A DNA stretch of 8,059 nucleotides from CAYMND01 sp964465065 (GTDB lineage: Bacteria > Acidobacteriota > Aminicenantia > UBA2199). Under the pieces are notes generated by a model. It ran no database searches. It was not told the DNA's origin and saw nothing but the letters and a program-made list of their open reading frames with translations. Within the stretch, counting starts at the first letter, position 1, and every line of letters starts with the position of its first letter. Shown piece by piece: positions 1 through 6,978 of the stretch. The stretch is taken from assembly GCA_964465065.1 (NCBI GenBank), contig CAYXHZ010000096.1, forward strand, positions 1 through 8,059, written 5' to 3'. Position numbers and translations under genes: made by a program.

Positions 1-2043
1 CAGGCTGACGGTGAACGGACTGGAGACGATCGGAGTCGCGCTGGAGACTTCGCCGGCGATGGCCAGATCGGCCTTGCCGAGCACCCGGATAGTTCCCTGG
101 ACGCTGTCGTTGGTGCTGTCCGGATCATAACCGGCCTGCCGGTCAACGAAAAATTCGAGCAGTTTGTCGCCCGTTTCGCTGCAAATGGCGGTGACGGTCA
201 GACTGGCCGTGGTCCAGCGGCTCATTTCCGGTATCGACCAGGTATTGCTGCCGGCGTTCCAGGAGCCCAGACTGGGAGAAGCCGAGACGATTTCGAGACC
301 TTCCGGCAGGCCGGAGGCGATCTGGATGTTGCAGGCATAGGTCGTGCTCAGGTTGTTGACGACGACCTGGAATACGAACTCCTCGTCCGGGGTGGCTTTG
401 CCTCCGCCCAGGTCCAGACTCAGGCCCAGGTTGATCGGCGATTCCGGAAAGACGATGCCTGCGGGCAATACGATGGGGATCGTATCGTCCGGATCCGGTG
501 TGGCGTCCTTGTCCGGATCGGGATAGTCGAGGGGGGTGCCGATCTGCTTGACCACGCTCATGCCCGGGATGCTGATGACGTCGATGACCGGCGAGGCACC
601 GGAAATGGTGGGGTTGGTGAAAAACAGGTAGTTGCCGTCCGGACTGGTGGCCAGGCAGTCCACGCCGAACAGCTGGCTGGTGCCTCGTCTGGTCGCGGTT
701 CGTACGGTGCCGACGTGGCTGATCTGGCCGGCGCCCGAAACCGACAGCACCTGGATATCCATGAAGTCTACGACAGGATCGATCGCTTTGCCGACGATGG
801 AGGCGGTCGCGGCTTCATCATGGTAGTTGGTGTTGTAAAAGGCCTTGTGGCCGTCACGGGAAAAGGCGATGCTCTGGCCCCCGTTGTAGCCGGTGTGGGT
901 ATCGTAATCGTACGGCAGGACGACATCGGGCATGCGCAGCACATGGCCGGGCTGGTCGATGAAGAAGACGGACATGTTGCAGCCTTCGTCCAGGTTTTCA
1001 TCGGCGATGGCTCCGGCGTGGGCCGTCAGGGCGGTCAGTCCGTCGGGGGAGATGGTCAGGTTGACCGGTCGGTACCGGTATGGCGTGCTTTCCGGATCCT
1101 CGATGCCGTATTTCCACAGGGTTACCGTTTGCTGGTAGTCGAGCGAGCCGTCGCTGGGGTCCAGCAGCAGCACATGGATCATGCCGCTGAAATAGTCGGC
1201 CACCAGGACGGTGCGGCCATCGCGGGCGATGTCGACGCTGTTGGCGTAACCGATCGGGATAAACTCCGTTTCGTCGTTGGGATTGACGATCGACGGAAAT
1301 CTCCAGCTGCCGGGTTCGTCGGCTTCTCCTGGATATTCGTCGTCGTTCTCGACTGGAGTCGACGGGTCGGCATCGTCATCGTGATGGCAGCTGAGCATAG
1401 TGCGGGTCGGGATGTGGATGACACCCACCATGGGGCTGAATCCGCCGTCGCTGACCAGAGCCCACTGGTTGCTGGGGTCGATGGCGATATCTTCGGCGAA
1501 AAAGTCGATTTGAATGCGGGCCTGGACAACCGGCGTGCCCGTATTCAGGCTGACGACGTAAACGGCGCTGTCCCCGAAGTTGGTAATCAGTGCCGTTTCG
1601 CCGTCGCGGGTCAGGGCCATATCGAAACGGCCGCCGCCTTCGCTGCCCAGAGGACCCAGCCAGCTGGTCGATTCCGGATGCTCCGGGTCCAGGACCACGT
1701 CGGCGAACGGTGCGTTCAGCAGGATGTCGGAGATGGTTTTGTTACGTGGATTGACGAGGGCCAGGCCGTTGGTGTTGTTGTAGACGACCAGTCCGGTCAT
1801 GCCCAAGTCCATGGTGACGGGGGCCGGTTCATACGGAACGACGGTGTAATCTATGACTTTACCGTCTTTGGCGGAACGGCCTGGCAGCGACGGATCGCCG
1901 GTGGCATAGCTTCCGGCGACCGGCCGTTTGCCCGGTTCCGCATGTTTATCCGCAGCCTCGACGACATTGACGGCCAGAGTGAAGATACACCCGGCACACA
2001 ACAGACCGATAACCAGTTTGAAAATTGTTGTTTTTTTGCCCAT
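1..2043 (-). CDS. Exported YVTN-type beta-propeller protein with C-terminal DUF11-like domains (3' part missing)
   Basis: The frame stays open for 681 codons from the ATG at 2043 to the left edge, so the C-terminus lies outside the window. An in-frame stop at 2052-2050 leaves this as the first usable start; there is no good Shine-Dalgarno sequence. The N-terminus has a KK n-region, a hydrophobic stretch (about residues 7-28) and a signal-peptidase I-like site near VEA/A (30-31). Residues 50-500 repeat strand pairs with SPDG, SRDG, TRDG or ARDG turns (for example SPDGNYLFFTN near 466), as in YVTN/lactonase-like seven-bladed propellers. An acidic linker (about 505-518, DPDKDATPDPDD) follows. 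Next comes a DUF11-like beta-sandwich (about 540-630, with LPEGLEIVSASPSLGSW and a TASLTVTA strand), and a second begins near 655 (KADLAIAGEV). Family knowledge suggests a secreted or surface protein; the ligand and function are unknown. An acidic insert starting with CHHDDD sits at about 219-248. Confidence 0.9.
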   Translation of the reverse strand, partial: MGKKTTIFKLVIGLLCAGCIFTLAVNVVEAADKHAEPGKRPVAGSYATGDPSLPGRSAKDGKVIDYTVVPYEPAPVTMDLGMTGLVVYNNTNGLALVNPRNKTISDILLNAPFADVVLDPEHPESTSWLGPLGSEGGGRFDMALTRDGETALITNFGDSAVYVVSLNTGTPVVQARIQIDFFAEDIAIDPSNQWALVSDGGFSPMVGVIHIPTRTMLSCHHDDDADPSTPVENDDEYPGEADEPGSWRFPSIVNPNDETEFIPIGYANSVDIARDGRTVLVADYFSGMIHVLLLDPSDGSLDYQQTVTLWKYGIEDPESTPYRYRPVNLTISPDGLTALTAHAGAIADENLDEGCNMSVFFIDQPGHVLRMPDVVLPYDYDTHTGYNGGQSIAFSRDGHKAFYNTNYHDEAATASIVGKAIDPVVDFMDIQVLSVSGAGQISHVGTVRTATRRGTSQLFGVDCLATSPDGNYLFFTNPTISGASPVIDVISIPGMSVVKQIGTPLDYPDPDKDATPDPDDTIPIVLPAGIVFPESPINLGLSLDLGGGKATPDEEFVFQVVVNNLSTTYACNIQIASGLPEGLEIVSASPSLGSWNAGSNTWSIPEMSRWTTASLTVTAICSETGDKLLEFFVDRQAGYDPDSTNDSVQGTIRVLGKADLAIAGEVSSATPIVSSPFTVSL

Positions 2044-2071
2044 AGCCCATTAATTGTTCGACATTTGCAAG

Positions 2072-2088
2072 ATTTTCAATTCGAAAAT
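2072..2088. repeat. Short inverted repeat in the divergent gap between the propeller and aminotransferase genes
   Basis: ATTTTC at 2072-2077 and GAAAAT at 2083-2088 form a perfect 6-bp dyad with a 5-base spacer. It lies about 30 bases upstream of the propeller start codon, in an AT-rich stretch where that gene's promoter should be. It could be an operator half-site pair or a chance product of base composition. I found no convincing -10/-35 pair for the propeller gene in this gap. Confidence 0.3.
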
Positions 2089-2207
2089 GTAAAAAATACA
2101 AAAGCATCTGTTCATTCCGATTGCAGGTTGTATTTTGCGATTTTTCATCGCTGTCCGTCTGAAAAATTCGTTAATATTATCGTGAAGAATCTGGATCCTG
2201 TACATGG

Positions 2208-2236
2208 TTGCAAAGCCGGGGCTGCGCCCGTATAAT
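2208..2236 (+). promoter_or_regulatory. Sigma70-type promoter of the DegT-family aminotransferase
   Basis: TTGCAA (2208-2213, four of six matches to TTGACA) is followed after 17 bases by a perfect TATAAT (2231-2236). Transcription should start near 2243. That gives a leader of about 17 bases, enough to include the GGAG at 2250-2253. Confidence 0.7.
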
Positions 2237-2249
2237 CGGCCTTGGAGCG

Positions 2250-2253
2250 GGAG
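2250..2253 (+). promoter_or_regulatory. Ribosome binding site that sets the aminotransferase start
   Basis: GGAG lies six bases before the ATG at 2260. An in-frame TTG at 2242 would lengthen the protein by six residues (MERERD), but it sits at or before the predicted transcription start. ATG 2260 is therefore the better start. Confidence 0.75.
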
Positions 2254-2259
2254 CGAGAC

Positions 2260-3453
2260 ATGAGCGACGCAGGCGAGATTCCTTTTTCCGAGCCCTATAT
2301 CGACGAACGGGAAGCCGAGGCGGTGCTGCGGGTGATCCGCGGCAAATGGCTGACCACCGGCGGCGAGGCCAAGGCCTTCGAGGAGGAGATGAAGGCCTAC
2401 CTGGGCGGTGTCAGTGCGGCGGTGGCCGTCAGCTCGGGGACCGCCGCCGTCGACGTCGCCCTGGCCGCCTGCGGCATCGGGGCCGGCGACGAAGTCGTCA
2501 CCAGCGCCTACAGTTTCGTGTCGCCGGTTCTGTCCATGCTGCACCGCAATGTAACGCCCGTCTTCTGCGATGTCGAGGAGAGGACCTTCAACCTGTCGCC
2601 GGCCCGGGTGGCGGAACGGATCGATGCCGATTACCGTCTGCAGGCCGGACGGATGCGCAACCGTCGCAGCGGACGCTGTCTCAAGGCCGTCCTGATCGTC
2701 CATTTCGCCGGTCAGCCGGCCGATATCGACGGTTTCAGACGACTGGCCGAACAGTACCGCCTGCATGTCATCGAGGACGCCGCCCACGCGGTCGGTTCCC
2801 GTTACAAGGGCCAGCCGGTCGGCGCTTCCGGAAACCCGGTCTGCTTCAGCTTCTATTCCAACAAGAACCTGACCTGCGGCGAGGGCGGCATGCTGGTCTG
2901 GAATCGATCCGCTGTGGAGAAAATCATGCGCATCTGGTCGCTGCACGGCATTTCCAAGAGCAACCTGGAGCGCTATCAAACCGGTCTGCCCTTCTACGAT
3001 GTGGCCTTTCCCGGCTACAAGGCCAACCTCAACGATATCGCCGCCGCCCTGGGCCGGGTGCAGCTCGGCAAACTGGACCGGATCACGGCCCTGCGCGAGG
3101 CGGCGGCGCAGGCCTACGATCGTGAACTGAGCGATCTGCCCCAACTGCAGACTCCGCTGATTCTGCCCCACAACCAGCCCTCGCGCCACCTCTACCCGCT
3201 GCTGCTCGCCCCCGGGCAGGCCTCACGCCGTGACGATCTCATCCGCCACTTGCGTGCTGACGGCATCTATCCCTCGGTCCACTTCATCCCCATTCACCGC
3301 CACAGTTTTTTCAAGAAAACCGGCCTGGATATGCCCTGTCTGCCGGTGTGTGACGATCTGTTCAGCCGGGAAATCTCGTTGCCGCTCTACCCCGGTTTGC
3401 GACCGGACCAGCTCGAAACCGTCTGCCGCTCGGTCAGGCGTTTTTTCGACTGA
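2260..3453 (+). CDS. DegT/DnrJ/EryC1/StrS-family PLP-dependent sugar aminotransferase, ArnB-like
   Basis: This is a complete 397-residue protein, the usual length for fold-type I sugar aminotransferases, which move an amino group from glutamate to a keto-sugar nucleotide in the cytoplasm. Numbered from ATG 2260, visible motifs are: the N-terminal FSEPYID and KWLTTGG, SSGTAA (58-63) in the phosphate-binding loop, GDEVVTSAYSFVSP, HFAGQPADID, VIEDAAHAVG with the pyridine-binding Asp173 and His176, and the Schiff-base Lys202 in SFYSNKNLTCGEGG. PGYKANLNDIAAALG (about 251-265), SVHFIPIHRHSFFK and SLPLYPGL close the fold. From memory, the pattern resembles ArnB (the UDP-4-keto-pentose aminotransferase for aminoarabinose) more than perosamine synthases. 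No other sugar-nucleotide gene is in view, so the substrate stays open. The gene is monocistronic here and converges on gatD with a 24-base gap. Confidence 0.93.
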   Translation: MSDAGEIPFSEPYIDEREAEAVLRVIRGKWLTTGGEAKAFEEEMKAYLGGVSAAVAVSSGTAAVDVALAACGIGAGDEVVTSAYSFVSPVLSMLHRNVTPVFCDVEERTFNLSPARVAERIDADYRLQAGRMRNRRSGRCLKAVLIVHFAGQPADIDGFRRLAEQYRLHVIEDAAHAVGSRYKGQPVGASGNPVCFSFYSNKNLTCGEGGMLVWNRSAVEKIMRIWSLHGISKSNLERYQTGLPFYDVAFPGYKANLNDIAAALGRVQLGKLDRITALREAAAQAYDRELSDLPQLQTPLILPHNQPSRHLYPLLLAPGQASRRDDLIRHLRADGIYPSVHFIPIHRHSFFKKTGLDMPCLPVCDDLFSREISLPLYPGLRPDQLETVCRSVRRFFD

Positions 3454-3477
3454 GGCGGAACGGCCGGGAACCGCGCC

Positions 3478-4863
3478 CTACTTCTGGACGCGGGAGATGA
3501 AATCCTCCACTTCCGGAACGCCGCCCTGCAGAACCAGATAGCCGTTGGTCGGTTCCTTGGGGGTGATGTCGTCGCCGATGGGGTTGAGCATGATTTCCTT
3601 GACTTTCTGTGGATCGTCGCTCTGGCCCAGAGCCCAGCCCAGTTTGATGTAGGCTGCCTCGGGCAGCATGTTGTCGAGGGGGACGATGCCCAGCGACATC
3701 AGGTCGCGACCGGTGTCGTAGACGAACATGTGCACGTAGCCCCACAGGGTCTGCACGGTCATGAATATCGACACGCCGGCCTTGTGGGCCCGTTCGATGG
3801 CCGGGTACAGGGGTTTGTTGACGTGGCCCAGACCGGTGCCGGCGATGATGATGCCCTTGTAGCCGTGGTCGACCAGCGAATCGATGATGTCGGGCTGCAT
3901 GTTGGGGTAGTAGTAGACGATGGTCACCTTTTCGTTGAAGGTGGGCGTGATCAGCACCTGGCGGTCGTCGCGCCGCGGTTTGAAGTCCGGTTTCATGGCG
4001 GTGACGCCCTGGCGGCTGACCCGGGCCAGCGGGATATCGCCGATGGTGCGGAAGGTGGAACGGTAGGAGGAGTGCATCTTGCGCACGCGCGGGCCGCGGT
4101 GCAGAAAACCGTAACTGTCGGAGGTGGGACCGAACATGCAGACCATGACCTCGGCGATCTGGCCGTGGGCGGCGGCGGTGGCGGCATGGATCAGGTTGCG
4201 GGCGGCGTCCGAGGAGGGACGGTCCGAGGAACGCTGCGAACCGACCAGCACGATGGGGATGGGGCTGTTCTGCACCATGTAGGTCAGGGCGGCGGCGGTG
4301 TGGGCCAAAGTGTCGGTGCCGTGACCGATGATGATGCCGTCGGTGCCCTTGCGGATCTCTTCGCCGATGCGGACGGCCAGGGTCTTGTACTGTTCGGGGC
4401 CCATGTTTTCGCTGAAAACGGCGAACAACTTTTCGGTGCGCAGGTTGCAGACATCGGCCAGCTCGGGGACGGCGCCGTAGAGCTCGCCCGGCGAGAAGGC
4501 CGGGATGACCGCGCCGGTACGGTAATCGAGCCGAGAGGCGATGGTGCCGCCGGTGCCGATGAGGAACACGTTGCGTTTGTCCGGGGAAGTGGGGAATTCC
4601 TTTTCCGGGATCTTGTAATGGGCCTCTTTGTAGCCCAGGGTCTGGATGGCCGTGACCGTGTCCACGGTGATGCCGATGTTGTATCCGGTGGCCAGTTTGA
4701 CTACCAGATGGCCGTCGTCGTCGTTGGCCGAACGCGGCAGCAGGATGCCCTGAAACTCGCCGTGGTCGCTGGTGATTTTCACCTCGCTCCAGACCTTGAT
4801 TTCATGCTTAAGCAACAGTTCGCGGGCCCGGCCCTTGTATCCTTTGAATGGGTCTTCAGTCAT
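3478..4863 (-). CDS. gatD: Glutamyl-tRNA(Gln) amidotransferase subunit D (archaeal-type, asparaginase fold)
   Basis: GatD is the amidase half of the GatDE enzyme. It hydrolyses glutamine or asparagine and passes the ammonia to GatE, which converts Glu-tRNA(Gln) to Gln-tRNA(Gln). The 461-residue protein begins with a GatD-type small beta-barrel domain (about residues 22-75), which free L-asparaginases lack. The asparaginase core follows. Its catalytic set is complete: Thr107 in TGGTIAS, Thr183 and Asp184 in HGTDT, and Lys262 in the RKMHSSYRSTF segment. SSDRPSSDAARNL (about 212-224) and IIIAGTGLGHV (about 338-348) are further core motifs. Length is slightly above the usual 415-440. The ATG overlaps the gatE stop by 8 bases and has GGAG seven bases upstream inside gatE, so translation is probably coupled and subunit output matched. 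A stand-alone asparaginase is unlikely given the N-terminal domain and the neighbour. Confidence 0.95.
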   Translation of the reverse strand: MTEDPFKGYKGRARELLLKHEIKVWSEVKITSDHGEFQGILLPRSANDDDGHLVVKLATGYNIGITVDTVTAIQTLGYKEAHYKIPEKEFPTSPDKRNVFLIGTGGTIASRLDYRTGAVIPAFSPGELYGAVPELADVCNLRTEKLFAVFSENMGPEQYKTLAVRIGEEIRKGTDGIIIGHGTDTLAHTAAALTYMVQNSPIPIVLVGSQRSSDRPSSDAARNLIHAATAAAHGQIAEVMVCMFGPTSDSYGFLHRGPRVRKMHSSYRSTFRTIGDIPLARVSRQGVTAMKPDFKPRRDDRQVLITPTFNEKVTIVYYYPNMQPDIIDSLVDHGYKGIIIAGTGLGHVNKPLYPAIERAHKAGVSIFMTVQTLWGYVHMFVYDTGRDLMSLGIVPLDNMLPEAAYIKLGWALGQSDDPQKVKEIMLNPIGDDITPKEPTNGYLVLQGGVPEVEDFISRVQK

Positions 4864-6817
4864 GAATCTTCTCCTCGATCATTTTCCAGGCGGCGTGATT
4901 GGACATCAGCCCCCGGGCAAGGGGGCGGAACGCCCGCATGGCCAAAAAGCGTTTGCGTTTGCCGGCCAGACCGTCGCTCAGGCCGGCGTGAATGTCGGCC
5001 AGGTGTTGCCGTAGCTCGGCCTCATGCCGCGCGCTGAAGCCGATCCGTTCCAACAGATCCTCGGCGTTACGGGCCGGGGCGCGGCCGAGTCCGTCGAGCA
5101 GGGTGGGCAGGATGTCGGGGTGCAGAGACTGGGCGCTGATCAAAGCGGCCAGTCTGAAGAACCACTCGTTGTCGATTTTGGTCATACCCTGACCGAGCCG
5201 GTGTTTGTAATGGTGACCGATCAGGGTGGCCATGCGGCTGAGCGGCAGCGTGGGGAAACTGCGTTCGATGCGCTCCAGAACCGGGTAGGCTCCCAGGCGG
5301 TGGATGGTGTGGATGCAGTCGGCGGGCACGCCCCAGGCTTTCATTTTGGCGATGCTGTCCTCCAGGTGTGGCGGCAGTTTCTCAGTCAGGGAGCGGATCC
5401 ATGAATCGTCGATGGGAATGGGCGCCGAGTCGGTGTCGGGATACATGCGGTCGGCTCCGGGCAGAACCCGCTCGAAACGGGTGGTGCCGTCGGCGCGCGG
5501 CTGCCGGGTTTCGGGCGGAACGCCGGCGAAGGCCAGCCGGCAGCGTTCGCTGACGGTGTCGACGGCCATGGCCATGTCGCTTTCCGGGCCCCAGAGCAGC
5601 AGCAGACCGTCGCCATCGCGTACGCCGGCCCGCTTTTTCAGCTCCGTCCATGACGAGGCGTCCATGAGGCCCTGATCATAGCCTGAACAGATCATGTTCG
5701 GGCGTTCCAGTCCGGCGATGACCTTGAGCCGGTCGCTGATCTCGTCTGCAAAGACCCGGCCCGGAGAGGTGAAGAAGGGCAGCAGGTCGGCAAAATACGG
5801 CAGGCGCATCAGGCGGGCGCCCGGGATTTCGGTCTGCAGGGTGTCCGGGATGGCGGTGAAGCAGGAGCGCAGTTCGGCGGGCGTCAGCACGGTGGTGGCG
5901 GCCTGCCAGGCCTTTTCGTCGGGGCAACGTTCGTTCAGGTGCTTTTTGATGATCAGCAGGGCCTTCTGGCGGAAGGCTTCGTTGTGGGTCAGACGCGGAA
6001 TCCAGGCGATGCGGGCGACGCCCTTGATCTCGATGCGGGTGCCGCCCGTGATGCTGACGTTGACGTCCTCGCGGGTGGCGCCGATACCGGTGCGCACCCG
6101 GCCGCTGCTGCGGGTGATCAGGCGGATGACCTGGGCGCCCTCGGCCGCCTGCCGTGGAGTGAGCAGTTCCGGGGCGGTGACGGTTTCGATCAGCGGCATA
6201 CCCAGCCGGTCGGTGGTGTAGATGCGGTCGTGGCCGATGTCGGATACCTCGCGGCAGGAGTCCTCTTCGATGCTCAGCTGGATGACGTGGACCCGTTTCC
6301 CGCTCAAGGGAATCGAGCCGTTGATGCCGACGATGGCCGTTCGTTGAAATCCGGTCGGAATGCTGCCGTCCAGGTATTGTTTGCGGGTGATGTGCAGCTC
6401 GCCGACAATGCTCGTTTTCATCTGCAGGGCGATCTGGATGGCGATGTCCAGGGCCTGGCGGTTGATGGCGAACGGCGGCGTGTCGTCCATTTCATAGGTG
6501 CAGGCGGTTTCGTTTTTGACGCGGTAGAAGATGTTTTTGCGGGTCTTGAATTCCATCAGCGCCGTGCCGTCGTATTCGCCGAGTTCGCTCAGGGTGGGGC
6601 GCATGTGACGCAGAATTTCCGCGTCGTATTCGCCGTGCCGCTGGTAGTGGCCGGCCGGGCAACGGCAGAAGAGTTTCTTTTCGGTCAGCAGCTGCTGATG
6701 AACCTCGAGACCGCAGCGAAAACCCAGGTTCCGATACAGTTCCGCTTTGGCCGCCGCGAATGGAACGTAGTCCAGCTCCCGCTCACTTTTTTCCTGAATC
6801 GAAATTTCTTTGCTCAT
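4856..6817 (-). CDS. gatE: Glutamyl-tRNA(Gln) amidotransferase subunit E (archaeal-type)
   Basis: GatE is the kinase/transferase subunit. It binds Glu-tRNA(Gln), phosphorylates the glutamyl group with ATP and amidates it with ammonia from GatD. The 653-residue protein shows the GatB/GatE cradle signatures: GLEVHQQL (36-43, where the QQ distinguishes GatE from the GLEVHVQL of GatB), KLFCRCP, ITRKQYLDGSIPTGFQRT (about 143-160), SIEEDSCR (182-189), DRLGMPLIETVT (203-214), GRVRTGIGATREDVNVSI (239-256) and RIEIKGV (261-267). The AspRS-like insertion unique to GatE is present (about 300-470), with VPPETR (433-438) and LPGADRMYPDTD (452-463). A helical YqeY-like tail (about 485-653) ends in a basic segment. 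The length is slightly above archaeal proteins (about 620-635). The first 30 residues before the cradle are charged and may be lineage-specific. It is the first gene of a two-gene operon with gatD and has its own sigma70-type promoter. Confidence 0.96.
   Translation of the reverse strand: MSKEISIQEKSERELDYVPFAAAKAELYRNLGFRCGLEVHQQLLTEKKLFCRCPAGHYQRHGEYDAEILRHMRPTLSELGEYDGTALMEFKTRKNIFYRVKNETACTYEMDDTPPFAINRQALDIAIQIALQMKTSIVGELHITRKQYLDGSIPTGFQRTAIVGINGSIPLSGKRVHVIQLSIEEDSCREVSDIGHDRIYTTDRLGMPLIETVTAPELLTPRQAAEGAQVIRLITRSSGRVRTGIGATREDVNVSITGGTRIEIKGVARIAWIPRLTHNEAFRQKALLIIKKHLNERCPDEKAWQAATTVLTPAELRSCFTAIPDTLQTEIPGARLMRLPYFADLLPFFTSPGRVFADEISDRLKVIAGLERPNMICSGYDQGLMDASSWTELKKRAGVRDGDGLLLLWGPESDMAMAVDTVSERCRLAFAGVPPETRQPRADGTTRFERVLPGADRMYPDTDSAPIPIDDSWIRSLTEKLPPHLEDSIAKMKAWGVPADCIHTIHRLGAYPVLERIERSFPTLPLSRMATLIGHHYKHRLGQGMTKIDNEWFFRLAALISAQSLHPDILPTLLDGLGRAPARNAEDLLERIGFSARHEAELRQHLADIHAGLSDGLAGKRKRFLAMRAFRPLARGLMSNHAAWKMIEEKIHD
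4871..4874 (-). promoter_or_regulatory. gatD ribosome binding site inside the gatE 3' end
   Basis: On the minus strand GAGGAG precedes the gatD ATG, with GGAG at 4874-4871 and seven bases of spacing. It lies within the last codons of gatE, and the two frames share ATGACTGA at 4863-4856. This supports coupled translation of the two subunits. Confidence 0.8.
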
Positions 6818-6823
6818 TTTTTG

Positions 6824-6827
6824 CCTT
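6824..6827 (-). promoter_or_regulatory. gatE ribosome binding site
   Basis: AAGG on the minus strand lies six bases before the ATG at 6817, separated by CAAAAA. It is a modest but well-placed site within a leader of roughly 26 bases. Confidence 0.6.
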
Positions 6828-6833
6828 ATCTTA

Positions 6834-6851
6834 TTAAATTTATAAATTTAA
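6834..6851. promoter_or_regulatory. Perfect 18-bp AT-only palindrome over the gatE transcription start
   Basis: TTAAATTTATAAATTTAA reads identically on both strands. It abuts the TATACT box and covers about -7 to +11 relative to the predicted gatE start near 6844, where a repressor could block initiation. Its pure A/T content means DNA melting or chance symmetry are also possible. Confidence 0.45.
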
Positions 6852-6880
6852 GTATATTTTTTTATTAGATTGATTGTCAA
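6851..6880 (-). promoter_or_regulatory. Sigma70-type promoter of the gatE-gatD operon
   Basis: On the minus strand a perfect TTGACA (6880-6875) is followed after 18 bases by TATACT (6856-6851, five of six matches). The predicted start is near 6844, giving a leader of about 26 bases that contains the AAGG site. Confidence 0.8.
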
Positions 6881-6885
6881 TAAGC

Positions 6886-6916
6886 GAAAAGCGAAAATTG
6901 GTCCGATTCGCTTTTC
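6886..6916. repeat. 10-bp perfect inverted repeat between two divergent promoters
   Basis: GAAAAGCGAA at 6886-6895 and its exact reverse complement TTCGCTTTTC at 6907-6916 flank an 11-base spacer. A GCGAAAA tandem pair (6884-6890, 6891-6897) overlaps the left arm. The dyad lies immediately upstream of the gatE -35 box and about 30 bases upstream of the lipid-kinase -35, where a regulator could act on both genes. It is not followed by a T-run, so it is not a terminator. Confidence 0.5.
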
Positions 6917-6944
6917 TTGCTGACTGTCTGGCTGAATATGCCGG

Positions 6945-6973
6945 TTGGTTTCGTAATTTATTTTCGGTATACT
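6945..6973 (+). promoter_or_regulatory. Candidate promoter of the lipid-kinase-family gene, placed for a leaderless mRNA
   Basis: TTGGTT (6945-6950, three of six matches) is followed after 17 bases by TATACT (6968-6973). Only five bases separate the -10 box from the ATG at 6979, so the transcript should start at or next to the start codon. Confidence 0.6.
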
Positions 6974-6978
6974 GAACT

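Noticed and set aside
1986..1998. Lipoprotein signal (CAGC, Cys19) in the propeller leader
   Set aside because: Position -3 is Cys rather than Leu/Val/Ile, and a good signal-peptidase I site lies downstream at about residues 30-31. Lipidation remains possible but unsupported.
2137..2151. GCGAT-TTTTC-ATCGC hairpin in the gap before the aminotransferase
   Set aside because: A 5-bp stem with no T-run and no placement relative to a promoter is well within chance.
715..2235. Long plus-strand open frame (506 codons) antisense to the propeller gene
   Set aside because: It mirrors the GC-rich propeller frame. Its translation is rich in G, V, D and Q with no domain pattern, while the minus-strand frame shows a signal peptide, propeller repeats and DUF11 motifs.
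2242..2259. TTG start adding MERERD to the aminotransferase
   Set aside because: The perfect TATAAT at 2231-2236 places the transcript start at about 2243, and GGAG at 2250-2253 serves ATG 2260.
2050..3189. Minus-strand open frame (379 codons) antisense to the aminotransferase
   Set aside because: The plus strand has an unmistakable DegT-family protein with promoter and ribosome site. The antisense translation matches nothing and runs through the promoter gap.
3454..3477. Possible shared terminator between the convergent aminotransferase and gatD genes
   Set aside because: Only 4-bp pairings can be drawn, and there is no T-run on either strand.
3730..5037. Plus-strand open frame (435 codons) antisense to gatD and the gatE end
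   Set aside because: It is a compositional mirror of gatD, with low-complexity GDG and HVG runs. gatD has every catalytic motif on the other strand.
4856..6817. Reading the large subunit as GatB of GatCAB
   Set aside because: The GLEVHQQL motif, the AspRS-like insertion and coupling to an asparaginase-fold GatD identify GatE. No gatA or gatC is nearby.
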